DNA from: Microvirga sp. BSC39
Lineage (GTDB): Bacteria > Pseudomonadota > Alphaproteobacteria > Rhizobiales > Beijerinckiaceae
Assembly: GCF_000739015.1 (NCBI RefSeq)
Contig: NZ_JPUG01000023.1
Location: forward strand, 1 to 43,222
Direction: 5' to 3'
Length of the DNA: 43,222 nucleotides
The notes below the pieces were generated by a model that saw nothing but the letters and a program-made list of their open reading frames with translations, had not been told where the DNA came from and did no database searches. Below are positions 14,392 through 23,998 of this stretch, piece by piece. Each line of letters starts with the position of its first letter. The stretch's first letter is position 1. Position numbers and translations under genes: made by a program.

Positions 14392-14919
14392 ATGCAGAAT
14401 TTCAAACACGCATGGCGGCTTTGCATGCTGGTTCTCACAGCCGTGCTACTTACAGGTTGCAACAGCACCCAGGATCTCAGTCTCTCCAGCTTCGGCAACA
14501 GCGTTGCCGGGCCTGACCTTCCGGCGACTGTGGAACCCTACCCGGACGATCAAGTGCTGGAGGTTGCAAAGGTCCAATTTTCACAGCGCAACTATGGAAC
14601 TGCAGCACGTTATTATGAACGGGCAGTGGAGGTCATGCCGAACAATCAGGAAGCTTGGCTCGGCCTTGCAGCTTCCTATGATCGGGTTCGGCGCTTTGAC
14701 CTTGCGGATCGCGCTTATAGCGAGGCCGCTCGATCTATGGCGGAGCGGCCCGAGTACTACAACAACGTCGGCTATTCCTATCTCCTACGCGGAGACGTCG
14801 CAAAGGCGCGCAGCAACTTCCTTAAGGCGCACGAACTTGATCCGACCAACCTGACGATCAATAACAACTTGGAGTTGCTGCGAGACAACGCCAGCCGTTC
14901 CGGTTCAAAGCAAGGATAG
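14392..14919 (+). CDS. tadD: Tad pilus TPR lipoprotein TadD
   Basis: This 175-residue protein starts MQNFKHAWRLCMLVLTAVLL and has a lipobox LLTGC (Cys at about 24). At least two to three tetratricopeptide repeats follow between residues 60 and 165 (AARYYERAVEVMPNNQEAWL, ADRAYSEAARS, ARSNFLKAHELDPTNLTINN). This is the form of TadD, an outer-membrane-attached lipoprotein needed for secretin assembly in Flp pili. GGGGCAAGAG precedes the ATG at 14392. An extension to 14329 would spoil the lipoprotein signal. It is divergent from the secretin gene, and a short hairpin with TTTTT near 15015-15030 may terminate it. Confidence 0.85.
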   Translation: MQNFKHAWRLCMLVLTAVLLTGCNSTQDLSLSSFGNSVAGPDLPATVEPYPDDQVLEVAKVQFSQRNYGTAARYYERAVEVMPNNQEAWLGLAASYDRVRRFDLADRAYSEAARSMAERPEYYNNVGYSYLLRGDVAKARSNFLKAHELDPTNLTINNNLELLRDNASRSGSKQG

Positions 14920-15279
14920 ATGGTTCTAACCCAAGACTCTCGGTTCTCGGGCTAGGGAGGACCACCATCCCACGAACGAACCCAGAAGAAGCCGCGTGCA
15001 CCTGCGAAGCACCGACCGCAATCGGCTTTTTCGACTGCTGGGTAAATGCGCCGAGCAACGCAACTGCCCTATCCGCTTGCCGACTAGGCCATTTAGCCGA
15101 GCATGGTTTGGTTAATGCTCTAGGCTATCAAGCTGAATAGACCAGGCTGCCGAAAGAACTCTTAAATAGGACAACACAAGCGCGGAGTTCAGGTCTGAGC
15201 ACGATCCGAACGGGAGCTTGTGGGAACGCTGCCCTGCCCGGGGTCAGCAAACTAAGCAACCAGGTCGAGGAACAACATC
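14920..15279. other. intergenic region upstream of flp
   Basis: No gene is seen in this 360-base gap. It holds a weak terminator (CCGA...TCGG followed by CTTTTT, about 15017-15035) after tadD, and must contain the flp promoter. GGAACGCTGCC near 15219 is the only GGAAC-type hexamer, and no matching -10 element is convincing. Confidence 0.4.
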
Positions 15280-15453
15280 ATGAAGTCACTTTTCACCCGC
15301 TTCGCCAAGGACGAGTCCGGCGCCACTGCCATTGAGTACGGACTTATCGCTGCTGGACTAGCAGTTGTTATCATCGGCGTCTTCAAAACAGACGGCAAGA
15401 TGGGCACCACTCTCACAGGCCTGTTCGACAAGGTCGCAGACGCTGCGAAGTAA
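15280..15453 (+). CDS. flp: Flp-type pilin
   Basis: This 57-residue prepilin starts MKSLFTRFAKDESG. Cleavage is expected after that Gly, giving a mature pilin beginning ATAIEYGLIAAGLAVVI. The Glu at position 5 of the mature part and the adjacent Tyr are the hallmark of Flp/Fap pilins, and the hydrophobic helix that follows packs the pilus core. The rest (KMGTTLTGLFDKVADAAK) is the short soluble part. GAGGA lies 8 bases upstream of the ATG. A single copy is present. CpaA, encoded 134 bases downstream, should process it. Confidence 0.93.
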   Translation: MKSLFTRFAKDESGATAIEYGLIAAGLAVVIIGVFKTDGKMGTTLTGLFDKVADAAK

Positions 15454-15586
15454 GGCTTGGTCAACGAGGTTCATTCGGACCGAGTTATACCGCCTTTCAA
15501 TCGGAAGAGAATTGATACTTCTCTTCCGCTAAGTTTAAACAAGCCTAGGATCACAAAATAACTTTGACGAGATAAAAGGGGCAACA

Positions 15587-16099
15587 GTGACAATCTCGGC
15601 CATCGCGGCACAGGCCGCCAGCGCAGGCTTCATCGCGGCTGTTTCCTGGGCAGGAGCGATGGATCTCGTCACTATGAAGATCCGCAACAGCCTCGTTCTT
15701 ATCCTGTTGGGGCTTTTTGCGCTCTTGGCTCCCCTCGCCGGTTGGTCGATAACAGAGATTGGGTTGAGTGCTGCCGTTGCAAGCGCAATGCTGGTTGGCA
15801 CATTCACCCTCTTCGCCTTCGGATGGATCGGAGGCGGCGATGCCAAACTAGCTCCAGTGGTCGCCCTCTGGTTAGGTGCAGATAACGCCTCCCTCTATCT
15901 GATCTACTCGGCAATTTTTGGCGGTGTTCTGACACTGGCCCTTCTTCAATTCCGTGTCATGCTGCTCCCGGCATTCTGTCTTAACATAAGCTGGGTTGCT
16001 CGTTTACACGACCGGAAGACCGGTGTGCCATATGGAGTGGCGATCGCCTCGGCAGCGCTCTTCGTCTATCCAAGTTCGCACTGGGCGAACCTCATCTGA
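15587..16099 (+). CDS. cpaA: prepilin peptidase CpaA/TadV
   Basis: This 170-residue integral membrane aspartic protease removes the Flp leader. Catalytic aspartates are expected at about residue 26 (WAGAMDLVTMKIRN) and in the GGGDAKL motif (about 86), the standard A24 peptidase pair. About five to six hydrophobic segments span the protein. It lacks the N-terminal methylase domain of PilD, as usual for CpaA. The start is a GTG at 15587 behind AAAAGGGG, which fits the family length. It lies between flp and cpaB. Confidence 0.88.
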   Translation: MTISAIAAQAASAGFIAAVSWAGAMDLVTMKIRNSLVLILLGLFALLAPLAGWSITEIGLSAAVASAMLVGTFTLFAFGWIGGGDAKLAPVVALWLGADNASLYLIYSAIFGGVLTLALLQFRVMLLPAFCLNISWVARLHDRKTGVPYGVAIASAALFVYPSSHWANLI

Positions 16100-16154
16100 A
16101 GAACAGGATCTCTTTGTCCATTCTAACTCACGATCCGCAATAAGGCAGGATGGC

Positions 16155-16922
16155 ATGCTTCGCATCATCATTCTTATGGTGGCAATCGGCTCCGGCGGTC
16201 TTGCAGGATGGCTTGCCCTGTCGATGCAACCGGCGGACACCGCTGCTCCGGCCGCCCTAGCCTCTTCTATTCCTATGGAGGATGTTCTGGTTGCCTCAAT
16301 TGATCTGCCGCAAGGCCATACGATCGATGAGGGGAACTTGAGCTGGCAGAGTTGGCCCAAGGACTCGATCCCGCCCGGTTTCGTCAGCCGTAAGAGCAAG
16401 CCGGATGCTCTGACAGGTCTCAAAGGTGCGGTGGTTCGCAACCACCTCGTGGCGGGAGAACCGATCCGCGAGGAGAAGCTGGTCCGCGGATCATCCGGAT
16501 TGCTGGCTGCACTCCTTCCCGCAGGAAAGCGCGCTGTGGCGATCCGAGTGTCGGCGGAAAGCACAGCAGGCGGTTTCATCTTGCCGAATGATCGCGTTGA
16601 TGTCCTTCAAACACTCACTCGGCAGGCTGGAAATCAGAACGAAAACCTCTCTCGTACCCTCCTCGTCAACATCCGTGTCTTGGCCGTCGACCAGAAAGCC
16701 GACGAAACCAAAAGCGACGCGGCCGTCATTGGCAAGACTGTTACGCTCGAACTTAGCCCTGATCAAACAGAGATCGTAGCATCGGGGCAGGCGACCGGCG
16801 CTCTGTCTCTCGCCCTGCGGTCTGCAGCCGACGCCGGCGAAGCGGCCCTTGTGAAGAGTGATGCCGGCTCTACCGTGCGGATCCTGCGCGCGGGCCGCAG
16901 CGAACTCGTCCGAACGCAGTAA
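16155..16922 (+). CDS. cpaB: Flp pilus assembly protein CpaB/RcpC
   Basis: This 255-residue protein has an N-terminal membrane anchor (MLRIIILMVAIGSGGLAGWL). A SAF domain follows (about 45-110, EDVLVASIDLPQGHTIDEGN and GAVVRNHLVAGEPIREEKLV), then the RcpC/CpaB domain with AVAIRVSAESTAGGFILPND. It sits in the periplasm and works with the secretin. ATG 16155 starts right at the anchor and has AGGATGG upstream. The open frame upstream to 15996 overlaps cpaA and is not used. It lies 55 bases after cpaA and 45 before cpaE. Confidence 0.9.
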   Translation: MLRIIILMVAIGSGGLAGWLALSMQPADTAAPAALASSIPMEDVLVASIDLPQGHTIDEGNLSWQSWPKDSIPPGFVSRKSKPDALTGLKGAVVRNHLVAGEPIREEKLVRGSSGLLAALLPAGKRAVAIRVSAESTAGGFILPNDRVDVLQTLTRQAGNQNENLSRTLLVNIRVLAVDQKADETKSDAAVIGKTVTLELSPDQTEIVASGQATGALSLALRSAADAGEAALVKSDAGSTVRILRAGRSELVRTQ

Positions 16923-16967
16923 TCTGTATCAATCTCTCGAGAAGCATCGCAGGAAGACGGACCCGAT

Positions 16968-18323
16968 ATGTCGGATATGACGTTAGACCTGATGGAAGAG
17001 CCGACTTGTGGTATTCTGGAGCGACATCCTGACGTTCACGCGCGTTCTCTCGTTCAACTTGGAAAGTCAAACTCCGAGGCTGCTTTTTCCTCCGTTGAGC
17101 CAGTCGGCAAGATTGGGCGCATTCCCCGTATGACAATCCACGCGTTCTGCGACAATCCGCAGGTCGCAGCGGTCATCGAGAGTGCAGCGGCTGATAGATT
17201 GCTGTCTCGAGCTCAGACAACCGTGCAGCTCGGCGGCATCGCAGCGGCCGTAGGGCTCTACCAAGAGACTCCAACACCAAACCTCATCCTCGTCGAGAGC
17301 CGGTCCTCCGCAGCTGAATTCCTTTCGGAGCTCGATAGTCTCGCAGACGTTTGTGATACGGGCACCAAAGTGGTGGCGATTGGTTACGCTAACGACATTG
17401 GCTTCTACCGAGAGATCATGAAGCGCGGAATCAGCGAGTATATCCTTGCGCCGGTTCAGCCCAGCACTTTGATCACGACGATCAGCCAGATCTATAGCGA
17501 GGCGGCGTCAAGCAAGTTCGGCCAAGTCTATGCGTTCATCGGGGCCAAAGGAGGAGCCGGATCATCAACGGTCGCTCACAACATCGCTTGGTCTATGGCC
17601 CGCCACACCAAGTTGGACGTCATCGTCGCCGATATGGATCTTCCATTTGGAACTGCAGCCCTCAACTTCAACATCGATGGCGGGTCGAGCATCGTAGAGG
17701 CCCTTCAGGATCCGGGCCGCATCGACGAGGTCCTGCTTGATAGGCTCCTCACAAGATGCGGTGATCACCTGAGTCTTCTCTCTGCGCCGGCGACCCTCGA
17801 CCAGGCCTTCGATCTGGACGAAGCCATGGTGGAAAGATTGGTTGAGGTTGCGCAGGCCAGCGTACCATTTCTTGTTTTAGACCTACCACACCACTGGACG
17901 GCATGGACGAGAAGCACATTAAGAACCGCCGATGAAATCATCATCACGGCAACGCCGGACCTGGCTAGTCTCAAAAGCACCAGGAGCCTTGTCGACTTCT
18001 TGAAGAAGATGCGTCCGAGCGATCCTCCTCCCAAAATCGTTCTCAATCAGGTAGGAATGCCGAAGAAGCCTGAGATAGCCCCGAAAGCCTTTGCCGAGGC
18101 GGTACAACTTGGTGCGGAGGCATGTATTCCATTCGACGCTCATCTGTTTGGGACCGCGGCGAACAACGGCCAGATGGTTGCCGAGGTGTCCGCAAGAGCC
18201 ACATCCACGAAGGCGTTCGCAGGAATTGCGGAGAAGCTGACATCGCGCCAATCCGTGAAGGGCAACAACAACAGGGCGCGCATTGGCCTGCGTTCTCTTA
18301 TAGAGAAGTTGAGGCGCTCATAA
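16968..18323 (+). CDS. cpaE: pilus localisation ATPase CpaE/TadZ
   Basis: This 451-residue protein has an N-terminal receiver-like domain (about 55-175, atypical and without a clear phospho-acceptor context) and a C-terminal MinD/ParA-type ATPase. The deviant Walker A is KGGAGSST at about 194-201, and DVIVADMDLPFGTAALNF supplies the switch region. Such proteins direct the pilus machine to a cell pole. It is followed by a convergent minus-strand gene, so the plus-strand pilus genes are split into two units. The start MSDMTLD has no strong ribosome binding site; the family length agrees with it. Confidence 0.9.
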   Translation: MSDMTLDLMEEPTCGILERHPDVHARSLVQLGKSNSEAAFSSVEPVGKIGRIPRMTIHAFCDNPQVAAVIESAAADRLLSRAQTTVQLGGIAAAVGLYQETPTPNLILVESRSSAAEFLSELDSLADVCDTGTKVVAIGYANDIGFYREIMKRGISEYILAPVQPSTLITTISQIYSEAASSKFGQVYAFIGAKGGAGSSTVAHNIAWSMARHTKLDVIVADMDLPFGTAALNFNIDGGSSIVEALQDPGRIDEVLLDRLLTRCGDHLSLLSAPATLDQAFDLDEAMVERLVEVAQASVPFLVLDLPHHWTAWTRSTLRTADEIIITATPDLASLKSTRSLVDFLKKMRPSDPPPKIVLNQVGMPKKPEIAPKAFAEAVQLGAEACIPFDAHLFGTAANNGQMVAEVSARATSTKAFAGIAEKLTSRQSVKGNNNRARIGLRSLIEKLRRS

Positions 18324-18356
18324 CCACCCTGGGGCGTGCTCTCTAGGACCGGATGG

Positions 18357-18887
18357 CTACCTGGGGACAGTCCCGGCGCTAAGGGTATCCTGCCGCTCTC
18401 TGAGCTGACCTCGAGCCTTGCTGAAGTGCGCGCTCTCGTCGCCGACCGTAAGAATGGGTGTGCACGAGCCGGTACATGAAAATGTCTTGAGCTCACCGCC
18501 CGAGTAGATCGTTGTCGTCTGAAGGCTGCTCTGGGTGACGCTGACGATCGCATTGAGAACCTCGCGACCGCCCTCCCCTAAAACGATGAGGTTGGTCACT
18601 CCCGGAGCCCTCCCGGTCAATACAATAGTGTGATCGTCATTCAACGTTCCATCGACTATGCCAGGACTGCCTATGATGACGGTACGTGCGGCCTCCGCGA
18701 AGGTCAGAACGCGGGCAAAGTCGATCGTCACCCTGACTTCCATAACGCTGTCTCCAAGCCCCCCCTCGACTGGCGCGAGCCGGCGCACCTCAGGATGGCG
18801 CACTCCATCCGCCATAACCGGCCCGGTGAAGCAAACAAGCAGGAGTGCTCCGGCCGAAACCGCGACGGTTCGCGTGTTGCACGTCAT
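18357..18887 (-). CDS. stand-alone secretin N-domain (pilus formation) protein
   Basis: This 176-residue exported protein has a signal peptide (TVAVSAGALLLVCFTGPVMA). One domain of about 80 residues (VTIDFARVLTFAEAARTVII, IVLTGRAPGVTNLIVLGEGG) matches in pattern the N-domain of CpaC (ADITKVIVGDPDIATAV, FYVLGKAEGRTNIAVYA). A C-terminal tail has two cysteines (FSCTGSCTP). It lacks the secretin core, so it cannot form a pore itself and may assist CpaC. GGGAGAG lies 6 bases before ATG 18887. It is antisense-oriented between cpaE and cpaF, which is unusual for this locus. Confidence 0.75.
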   Translation of the reverse strand: MTCNTRTVAVSAGALLLVCFTGPVMADGVRHPEVRRLAPVEGGLGDSVMEVRVTIDFARVLTFAEAARTVIIGSPGIVDGTLNDDHTIVLTGRAPGVTNLIVLGEGGREVLNAIVSVTQSSLQTTTIYSGGELKTFSCTGSCTPILTVGDESAHFSKARGQLRERQDTLSAGTVPR

Positions 18888-19131
18888 ACCACTCTCCCGG
18901 AAGGTTAAAGCCCTACTCTGAATCCGATGATTTTGCGGATCAAGCAATTAGGCTGTTTGGAGAAAACAGGACGAGCCGTTCTAGACCAACAAGCTGAATG
19001 GTTCGTTGTTACCCGTCCTGATACACTCTTCATAAGGGAATTTTCATCACAGCTTAGGCAGGTCCGAGAGGGCTAAGAGGCCTGCCAGCGGCGGAAGCCG
19101 TGCAGGGGTGATCGTACATCAAGGAGCCGGC

Positions 19132-20613
19132 ATGTTCGGAAAAAGGGGGGCACAGGACGAGCGCGTAAAGGGCCCGACGCTTGCTCAAGTTGTGGCCCGC
19201 CCAAACAAGCCCGAGGTCGTCTCGGCGAGCGCCCCCAATCTGTCGATCGTCAACCTGGATCCCGTGAGGCATCTTGCCGGTTCCGCTCCCGCGAACCCAG
19301 CCCCCGTTGGCCAGCCGGTGAAGCGGAAGGACGACCAATATTACGAACTGAAGACCCAAGTCTTTGCTGCACTCATTGAAGCAATCGATGTATCCCAGTT
19401 GGCAAAGATGGGCACCCAAGAGTCTCGCAACGCGATTGAGGAGATCGTTAAGGATATCGTTGCTGCGAAAAAGGTTGTGATGTCGATCGCGGAGCAAGAT
19501 GAGCTGCTCCAAGACATCTGCAACGACGTTCTCGGCTATGGCCCGCTTGAGCCTCTGTTGATGCGCGATGACATCGCCGATATCATGGTCAATGGGGCCG
19601 ACACCGTTTACATTGAGGTGGGTGGAAAAATTCAGAAAACCGATATTCGGTTCCGCGACAACGCACAGTTGCTCCATCTCTGTCAAAGGATCGTGAGCCA
19701 AGTCGGCCGTCGGGTTGATGAATCAAGCCCAATCTGCGATGCCCGCTTGGCTGACGGATCCCGTGTCAACGTCATTGCGCCTCCACTGGCCATTGATGGG
19801 CCTACGCTGACGATCAGAAAGTTCAAGAAAGACAAATTGACCCTCGACCAACTGGTCAGGTTCGGCAGTATCACTCAGGAGGGAGCTGACGTTCTTCAGA
19901 TCATCGGCCGTGTTCGCTGCAACGTCATCGTGTCAGGAGGAACTGGTTCGGGTAAGACGACCTTGCTCAACTGCCTGACCCGCTACATCGAGCCAGGTGA
20001 ACGAATTGTCACCTGCGAGGACGCAGCCGAACTCCAGTTGCAACAGCCGCACGTCGTACGACTTGAAACTCGCCCGCCGAATATCGAAGGTGAGGGGCAG
20101 GTGACCATGCGCGATCTGGTCAAGAACTGCCTTCGAATGCGGCCTGAGCGCATTATCGTCGGCGAGGTCCGTGGCGCTGAAGCGTTTGATCTTCTTCAGG
20201 CCATGAACACGGGTCATGACGGTTCTATGGGTACGTTGCACGCCAATTCGCCGCGCGAGGCCCTGAGCCGCATAGAGTCAATGATCACGATGGGAGGATA
20301 CTCCCTTCCCTCAAAAACCATCCGCGAAATGATAGCCTCTTCCGTCGACGTGATCGTTCAGGCAGCCCGCCTGCGTGATGGATCCCGTCGCATTACGCAT
20401 ATCACAGAGGTTCTTGGCCTAGAAGGTGACGTCATCATCACCCAGGATCTATTCGTCTACGACATGAAGGGCGAGGATCCTCAGGGTAACATTTTAGGGA
20501 CTCATCGCTCAACAGGGGTCGGCCGCCCGCGGTTTTGGGATCGCGCACGGTACTTCGGGGAGGAAAAACGTCTCGCCGCTGCATTGGATGCAGCTGAACA
20601 ATCCGGCCTTTAA
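19132..20613 (+). CDS. cpaF: Flp pilus assembly ATPase CpaF/TadA
   Basis: This 493-residue cytoplasmic secretion ATPase powers pilus assembly. It has a variable N-terminus (1-65), the N-terminal domain with [20 protein letters not shown], Walker [10 protein letters not shown] at about 269-277, the Asp box near [20 protein letters not shown], Walker B in [16 protein letters not shown], and the His box in [26 protein letters not shown] lies 7 bases before ATG 19132; the upstream ATG at 19108 lacks such a signal. It begins the second plus-strand pilus unit, followed 20 bases later by tadB. Confidence 0.93.
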   Translation: MFGKRGAQDERVKGPTLAQVVARPNKPEVVSASAPNLSIVNLDPVRHLAGSAPANPAPVGQPVKRKDDQYYELKTQVFAALIEAIDVSQLAKMGTQESRNAIEEIVKDIVAAKKVVMSIAEQDELLQDICNDVLGYGPLEPLLMRDDIADIMVNGADTVYIEVGGKIQKTDIRFRDNAQLLHLCQRIVSQVGRRVDESSPICDARLADGSRVNVIAPPLAIDGPTLTIRKFKKDKLTLDQLVRFGSITQEGADVLQIIGRVRCNVIVSGGTGSGKTTLLNCLTRYIEPGERIVTCEDAAELQLQQPHVVRLETRPPNIEGEGQVTMRDLVKNCLRMRPERIIVGEVRGAEAFDLLQAMNTGHDGSMGTLHANSPREALSRIESMITMGGYSLPSKTIREMIASSVDVIVQAARLRDGSRRITHITEVLGLEGDVIITQDLFVYDMKGEDPQGNILGTHRSTGVGRPRFWDRARYFGEEKRLAAALDAAEQSGL

Positions 20614-20633
20614 GTTTGGCAGAGGAGTGGAGC

Positions 20634-21629
20634 ATGCTGGCAGCTGAAACCCTTCCTGTAGTCATTGCCCTGCTGACTGCCGCCAGCGTTGGAGGGATCA
20701 TTCTGTGTCTCTTTCCCACCCGGGTCTTTGGGAAAGCGCAAGCCCTGAGGCGGCTTGAGGCAGTCGCCGCGCCCGGCGCGGCTGTCGATCGGCGGCCGCA
20801 ATTCGATGAGGGCAAGCGTAGACGCATCGTTGAGGCGACCCTACGTGAAATCGAGGACAAGCAGAAGGTGAAGGAAGGGGCGAGGCCGACCCTTACGGGG
20901 CGAATGCGGCAGGCCGGTATGACTTGGAGCAGACAAACCTACTATGTCGCTTGTATGATCGTAGGATTGACCGCTCTCGTGACCCTACTTGGCGGATTTG
21001 ATGTAAGTCTTGTGCCGGCTCTCGGGTTTGCTATTGCTGGCGGCCTCCTTTTGCCTCACCTCTATATTGATGTTCAACGCAAGCTTCGCTTCAAGCAATT
21101 CGCAGAAGAGTTTCCGAACGCTGTCGATGTGATCGTACGCGGCGTCAAAGCCGGGCTGCCTCTTGTCGATTGTCTCAAGATCATCTCGGCGGAGGCGCAG
21201 GAGCCCGTACGGAGTGAGTTCAAACTAATCGTGGAGGATCAGACAATGGGAATGCCTATGGATCAGGCTGTCCAACGCCTCCCTGACCGGATCCCTTTGC
21301 CAGAGACTACCTTTTTCGCAATCGTTATTGCGCTACAAAGTCGTACGGGCGGGAGCTTGTCTGAGACACTTGCAAACCTTTCAAAGGTCCTGCGCGAGCG
21401 GAAGAAGATGCAGGCAAAGATTAGAGCGGTGAGCGCCGAGGCAAAGTCGTCCGCCATGATCATCGGATCTTTGCCGATTGTGGTTGGGCTTTTGCTGTAT
21501 CTCACATCGCCGGATTATATTGCCCTCCTGTTCACGACATTTCTGGGCAAACTCGTCCTTGCTGCAAGCGCGTTTTGGATGGCGATCGGGATTTTGGTGA
21601 TGCGCAAGATGATTAACTTCGAGATTTGA
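20634..21629 (+). CDS. tadB: Flp pilus inner-membrane platform protein TadB
   Basis: This 331-residue protein of the GspF/TadB type has an N-terminal membrane helix (TLPVVIALLTAASVGGIILC), a central pair near residues 105-150, a cytoplasmic T2SSF domain (EFPNAVDVIVRGVKAGLPLV, then FFAIVIALQSRTGGSLSETL) and two C-terminal helices. It forms the platform that works with CpaF. AGAGGAG lies just before ATG 20634. Its TGA overlaps a possible TTG start of tadC. Confidence 0.9.
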   Translation: MLAAETLPVVIALLTAASVGGIILCLFPTRVFGKAQALRRLEAVAAPGAAVDRRPQFDEGKRRRIVEATLREIEDKQKVKEGARPTLTGRMRQAGMTWSRQTYYVACMIVGLTALVTLLGGFDVSLVPALGFAIAGGLLLPHLYIDVQRKLRFKQFAEEFPNAVDVIVRGVKAGLPLVDCLKIISAEAQEPVRSEFKLIVEDQTMGMPMDQAVQRLPDRIPLPETTFFAIVIALQSRTGGSLSETLANLSKVLRERKKMQAKIRAVSAEAKSSAMIIGSLPIVVGLLLYLTSPDYIALLFTTFLGKLVLAASAFWMAIGILVMRKMINFEI

Positions 21630-21637
21630 GTGCCACT

Positions 21638-22609
21638 ATGTACATCAGCACTTTCATCACCAACACGGATATACTGATCCCGTTCTTGGCAGCACTCTCA
21701 GCCTTCTCAGCAGCCTTGTTGGTGGCTTGGCCTTACCTTGCGAAGGACCAGCTGAGTGCCCGGATGGCCCAGGTCCATCTCGAGCGCGAAGGAATTAGGG
21801 TGCGGGAGAGAAACAGGCTCAACAGGCAACCCAGTACGCTCAGGCTCGACCAAGAGCCGAGAAGGATCTTCGCGAGCATCGTCGAGAAGTTCAGCCTCTT
21901 GAAGGAGACGGAAAGCGGAGAGTTGGTGCGAACACTTCGTATGGCTGGCTACCGTGGCCGGGGTCCGATTGTGACTTTCCTGGCTGCACGTGTGCTCATG
22001 CCAGTCGTCATGCTCGTCTTGGCCACTTTCTATATCTTTGTCGTTCTCGATCTTCAGCATCCACTGATCGTCAAGCTCGCTCTGATACTCGCAGCAGCCT
22101 GGTTGGGCTATTATGCGCCCCTTCTTTATCTTAAGAACATGATCACCAAGCGTCAGTTGGCAATACGCCGAGCTTGGCCGGACACTCTCGACCTGCTTCT
22201 CATCTGCATAGAGTGCGGGATGGGAATTGAAACTGCTTTCAGAAAAGTTTCAGAGGAGGTCGGCTCCCAATGTCCCGAACTTGCGGAGGAGATTAGCCTT
22301 ACAACGGCGGAACTGTCGTATCTTCAAGATCGCCGAAAGGCTTATGAGAACCTTGGCGAGCGAACGGGGCTGGACTGTGTCAGAAGCGTTGTCACAAGCC
22401 TGATTCAATCTGAAAAATATGGCACACCCCTCAGCCAATCCCTGCGTGTTCTCGCGCAAGAAAACCGGGACATGCGCATGAGTGAAGCAGAGAAGAAGGC
22501 AGCTTCGCTTCCGCCTAAGCTCACAGTGCCGATGATCGTGTTCTTCCTGCCTGTCCTCTTCGGGGTGATCCTCACGCCTGCAATCATTCAAATCACGACC
22601 ATGAACTAG
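21638..22609 (+). CDS. tadC: Flp pilus inner-membrane platform protein TadC
   Basis: This 323-residue protein is homologous in plan to TadB, with an N-terminal helix pair, a T2SSF domain (AWPDTLDLLLICIECGMGIE, then VVTSLIQSEKYGTPLSQSLR) and C-terminal helices (VPMIVFFLPVLFGVILTPA). The start is either ATG 21638 or TTG 21626, which overlaps the tadB stop by four bases. In either case the two genes are translationally coupled. It works with TadB and CpaF. Confidence 0.9.
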   Translation: MYISTFITNTDILIPFLAALSAFSAALLVAWPYLAKDQLSARMAQVHLEREGIRVRERNRLNRQPSTLRLDQEPRRIFASIVEKFSLLKETESGELVRTLRMAGYRGRGPIVTFLAARVLMPVVMLVLATFYIFVVLDLQHPLIVKLALILAAAWLGYYAPLLYLKNMITKRQLAIRRAWPDTLDLLLICIECGMGIETAFRKVSEEVGSQCPELAEEISLTTAELSYLQDRRKAYENLGERTGLDCVRSVVTSLIQSEKYGTPLSQSLRVLAQENRDMRMSEAEKKAASLPPKLTVPMIVFFLPVLFGVILTPAIIQITTMN

Positions 22610-22620
22610 GGGCGGGAGAG

Positions 22621-23988
22621 ATGACGATCACCCCAGCTGTCGTAGTCCTGCGCATGGACCTTCAAAGAGCATTGAGGCGCGTTGCCGCTCCATTGAAAGC
22701 GTTCGCTCGCGACAACCGAGGCAATGTGGCACTTGCCACCGCGCTGGCGCTTCCAACTTTGCTCGGAGCAACAGGAATCGGAATCGAGATCTCTCACTGG
22801 TACCGTACCCAGCGGGCTCTGCAGAACGCAGCTGATTCCGCAGCCGTCGCAGCTGCAACGAACGGAACCGATACCTACGCAGCTGAAGGTCTCGCGGTCG
22901 CAGCCCGATACGGCTTCGTGAATGGTCAGAAGAACACGTCAATTACCCTCACCAACAAGGCACCCTGTCCAGCGGGTGGGTCGAACTGCTACGGCGTGAC
23001 CATCACCCGATCCGTTCCGTTGCTCCTCTCGCATCTTGTCGGATTTAGCGGCAATGTGACGGTCGAGATCGTCAAAGATGGCAAGGCGAGCACCACGCGC
23101 CAGACCTCGCTACAGGCAACGGCCCTGGCGTTGAGGGTGCCGACACCCCGCACCTATTGTGTTCTCGCCCTTGGAAACGACGGGGCGAAGTTCGATGACA
23201 TCGTGGTCAATGGCGGATCAAAGTCCAACCTGACGAATTGCGGAATTATGTCCAACAATGATCTGACCTGCAACGGCAGCCACCAGATCGCAGATTATGC
23301 CGACTCGAGTTCCGGGGATCCGTCCGGCTGCGGCCGAGCACCGAATCGAGGACCTGTTCCCAGAATCGGCGATCCATACTCGCATCTTGCCTCCAACATC
23401 CCTCTTAATCCCTGCGGCACTTACCCCGGGGAGCACTGGACTTCCGTTCCAGCCATTCCGCCTAGTGGCGTCTATACTGTGTGTGGCAATCTCACACTCA
23501 AGGCGGATGTCACAATCGGCTCTCGGCCCGGCAACACTGTCATCGTGATCTACAATGGGCAGCTCGATACGGTGGGTCACACCTTGCGCGGAACCGATGT
23601 GACCATTGTCTTCGCGGGGTCGAACGGCGGTGGCTACAGCCATATCGTCACCGGCACCAACAAGGGTGGAATCGACATTTCGGCGCCGAAGACCGGCCCC
23701 TGGAAAGGCGTTGCGATTTACCAAGCGCCGCACCTGACAACGGGAGTTGATATTACGTCGGCCGGCAGCGGCCCGACGTGGAATATCACCGGGCTAGTTT
23801 ACTTGCCTCACGCAAGCGTCACGTTCAGCGGTGCCGTCAACAAATCTAGCAGCGGTAATTCGTGCTTCAGCCTTGTTGTCGATAATCTGACCGTCAATGG
23901 GACTGGATTGATCCTGTCCAACGGATCCGATTGCATGGATGCAGGCTTAGACCTGCCGTCGTATCGACGCGGCCGATTGGTTGGGTGA
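22621..23988 (+). CDS. TadE/TadG-like pilus protein with large Cys-rich C-terminal domain
   Basis: This 455-residue protein begins with a TadE/G-type segment: a polar leader, then GNVALATALALPTLLGATGI as the membrane helix, followed by HWYRTQRALQNAADSAAVAA, the usual Putative-Flp-pilus-assembly TadE/G-like motif. After about residue 180 comes a 270-residue Cys-rich extracytoplasmic part with regular beta-strand stretches (DVTIGSRPGNTVIVIYNGQL, WNITGLVYLPHASVTFSG), resembling a beta-helix. It may be displayed at the pilus base or surface. GGGAGAG directly precedes ATG 22621. It is in one operon with tadC and the next TadE genes. Confidence 0.85.
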   Translation: MTITPAVVVLRMDLQRALRRVAAPLKAFARDNRGNVALATALALPTLLGATGIGIEISHWYRTQRALQNAADSAAVAAATNGTDTYAAEGLAVAARYGFVNGQKNTSITLTNKAPCPAGGSNCYGVTITRSVPLLLSHLVGFSGNVTVEIVKDGKASTTRQTSLQATALALRVPTPRTYCVLALGNDGAKFDDIVVNGGSKSNLTNCGIMSNNDLTCNGSHQIADYADSSSGDPSGCGRAPNRGPVPRIGDPYSHLASNIPLNPCGTYPGEHWTSVPAIPPSGVYTVCGNLTLKADVTIGSRPGNTVIVIYNGQLDTVGHTLRGTDVTIVFAGSNGGGYSHIVTGTNKGGIDISAPKTGPWKGVAIYQAPHLTTGVDITSAGSGPTWNITGLVYLPHASVTFSGAVNKSSSGNSCFSLVVDNLTVNGTGLILSNGSDCMDAGLDLPSYRRGRLVG

Positions 23989-23998
23989 GGTCTGGAGG

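Noticed and set aside
14930..15010. tRNA-like GGTTCTAACCC / GAACGAACCC sequence
   Set aside because: It does not fold into a cloverleaf and lacks acceptor and anticodon stems.
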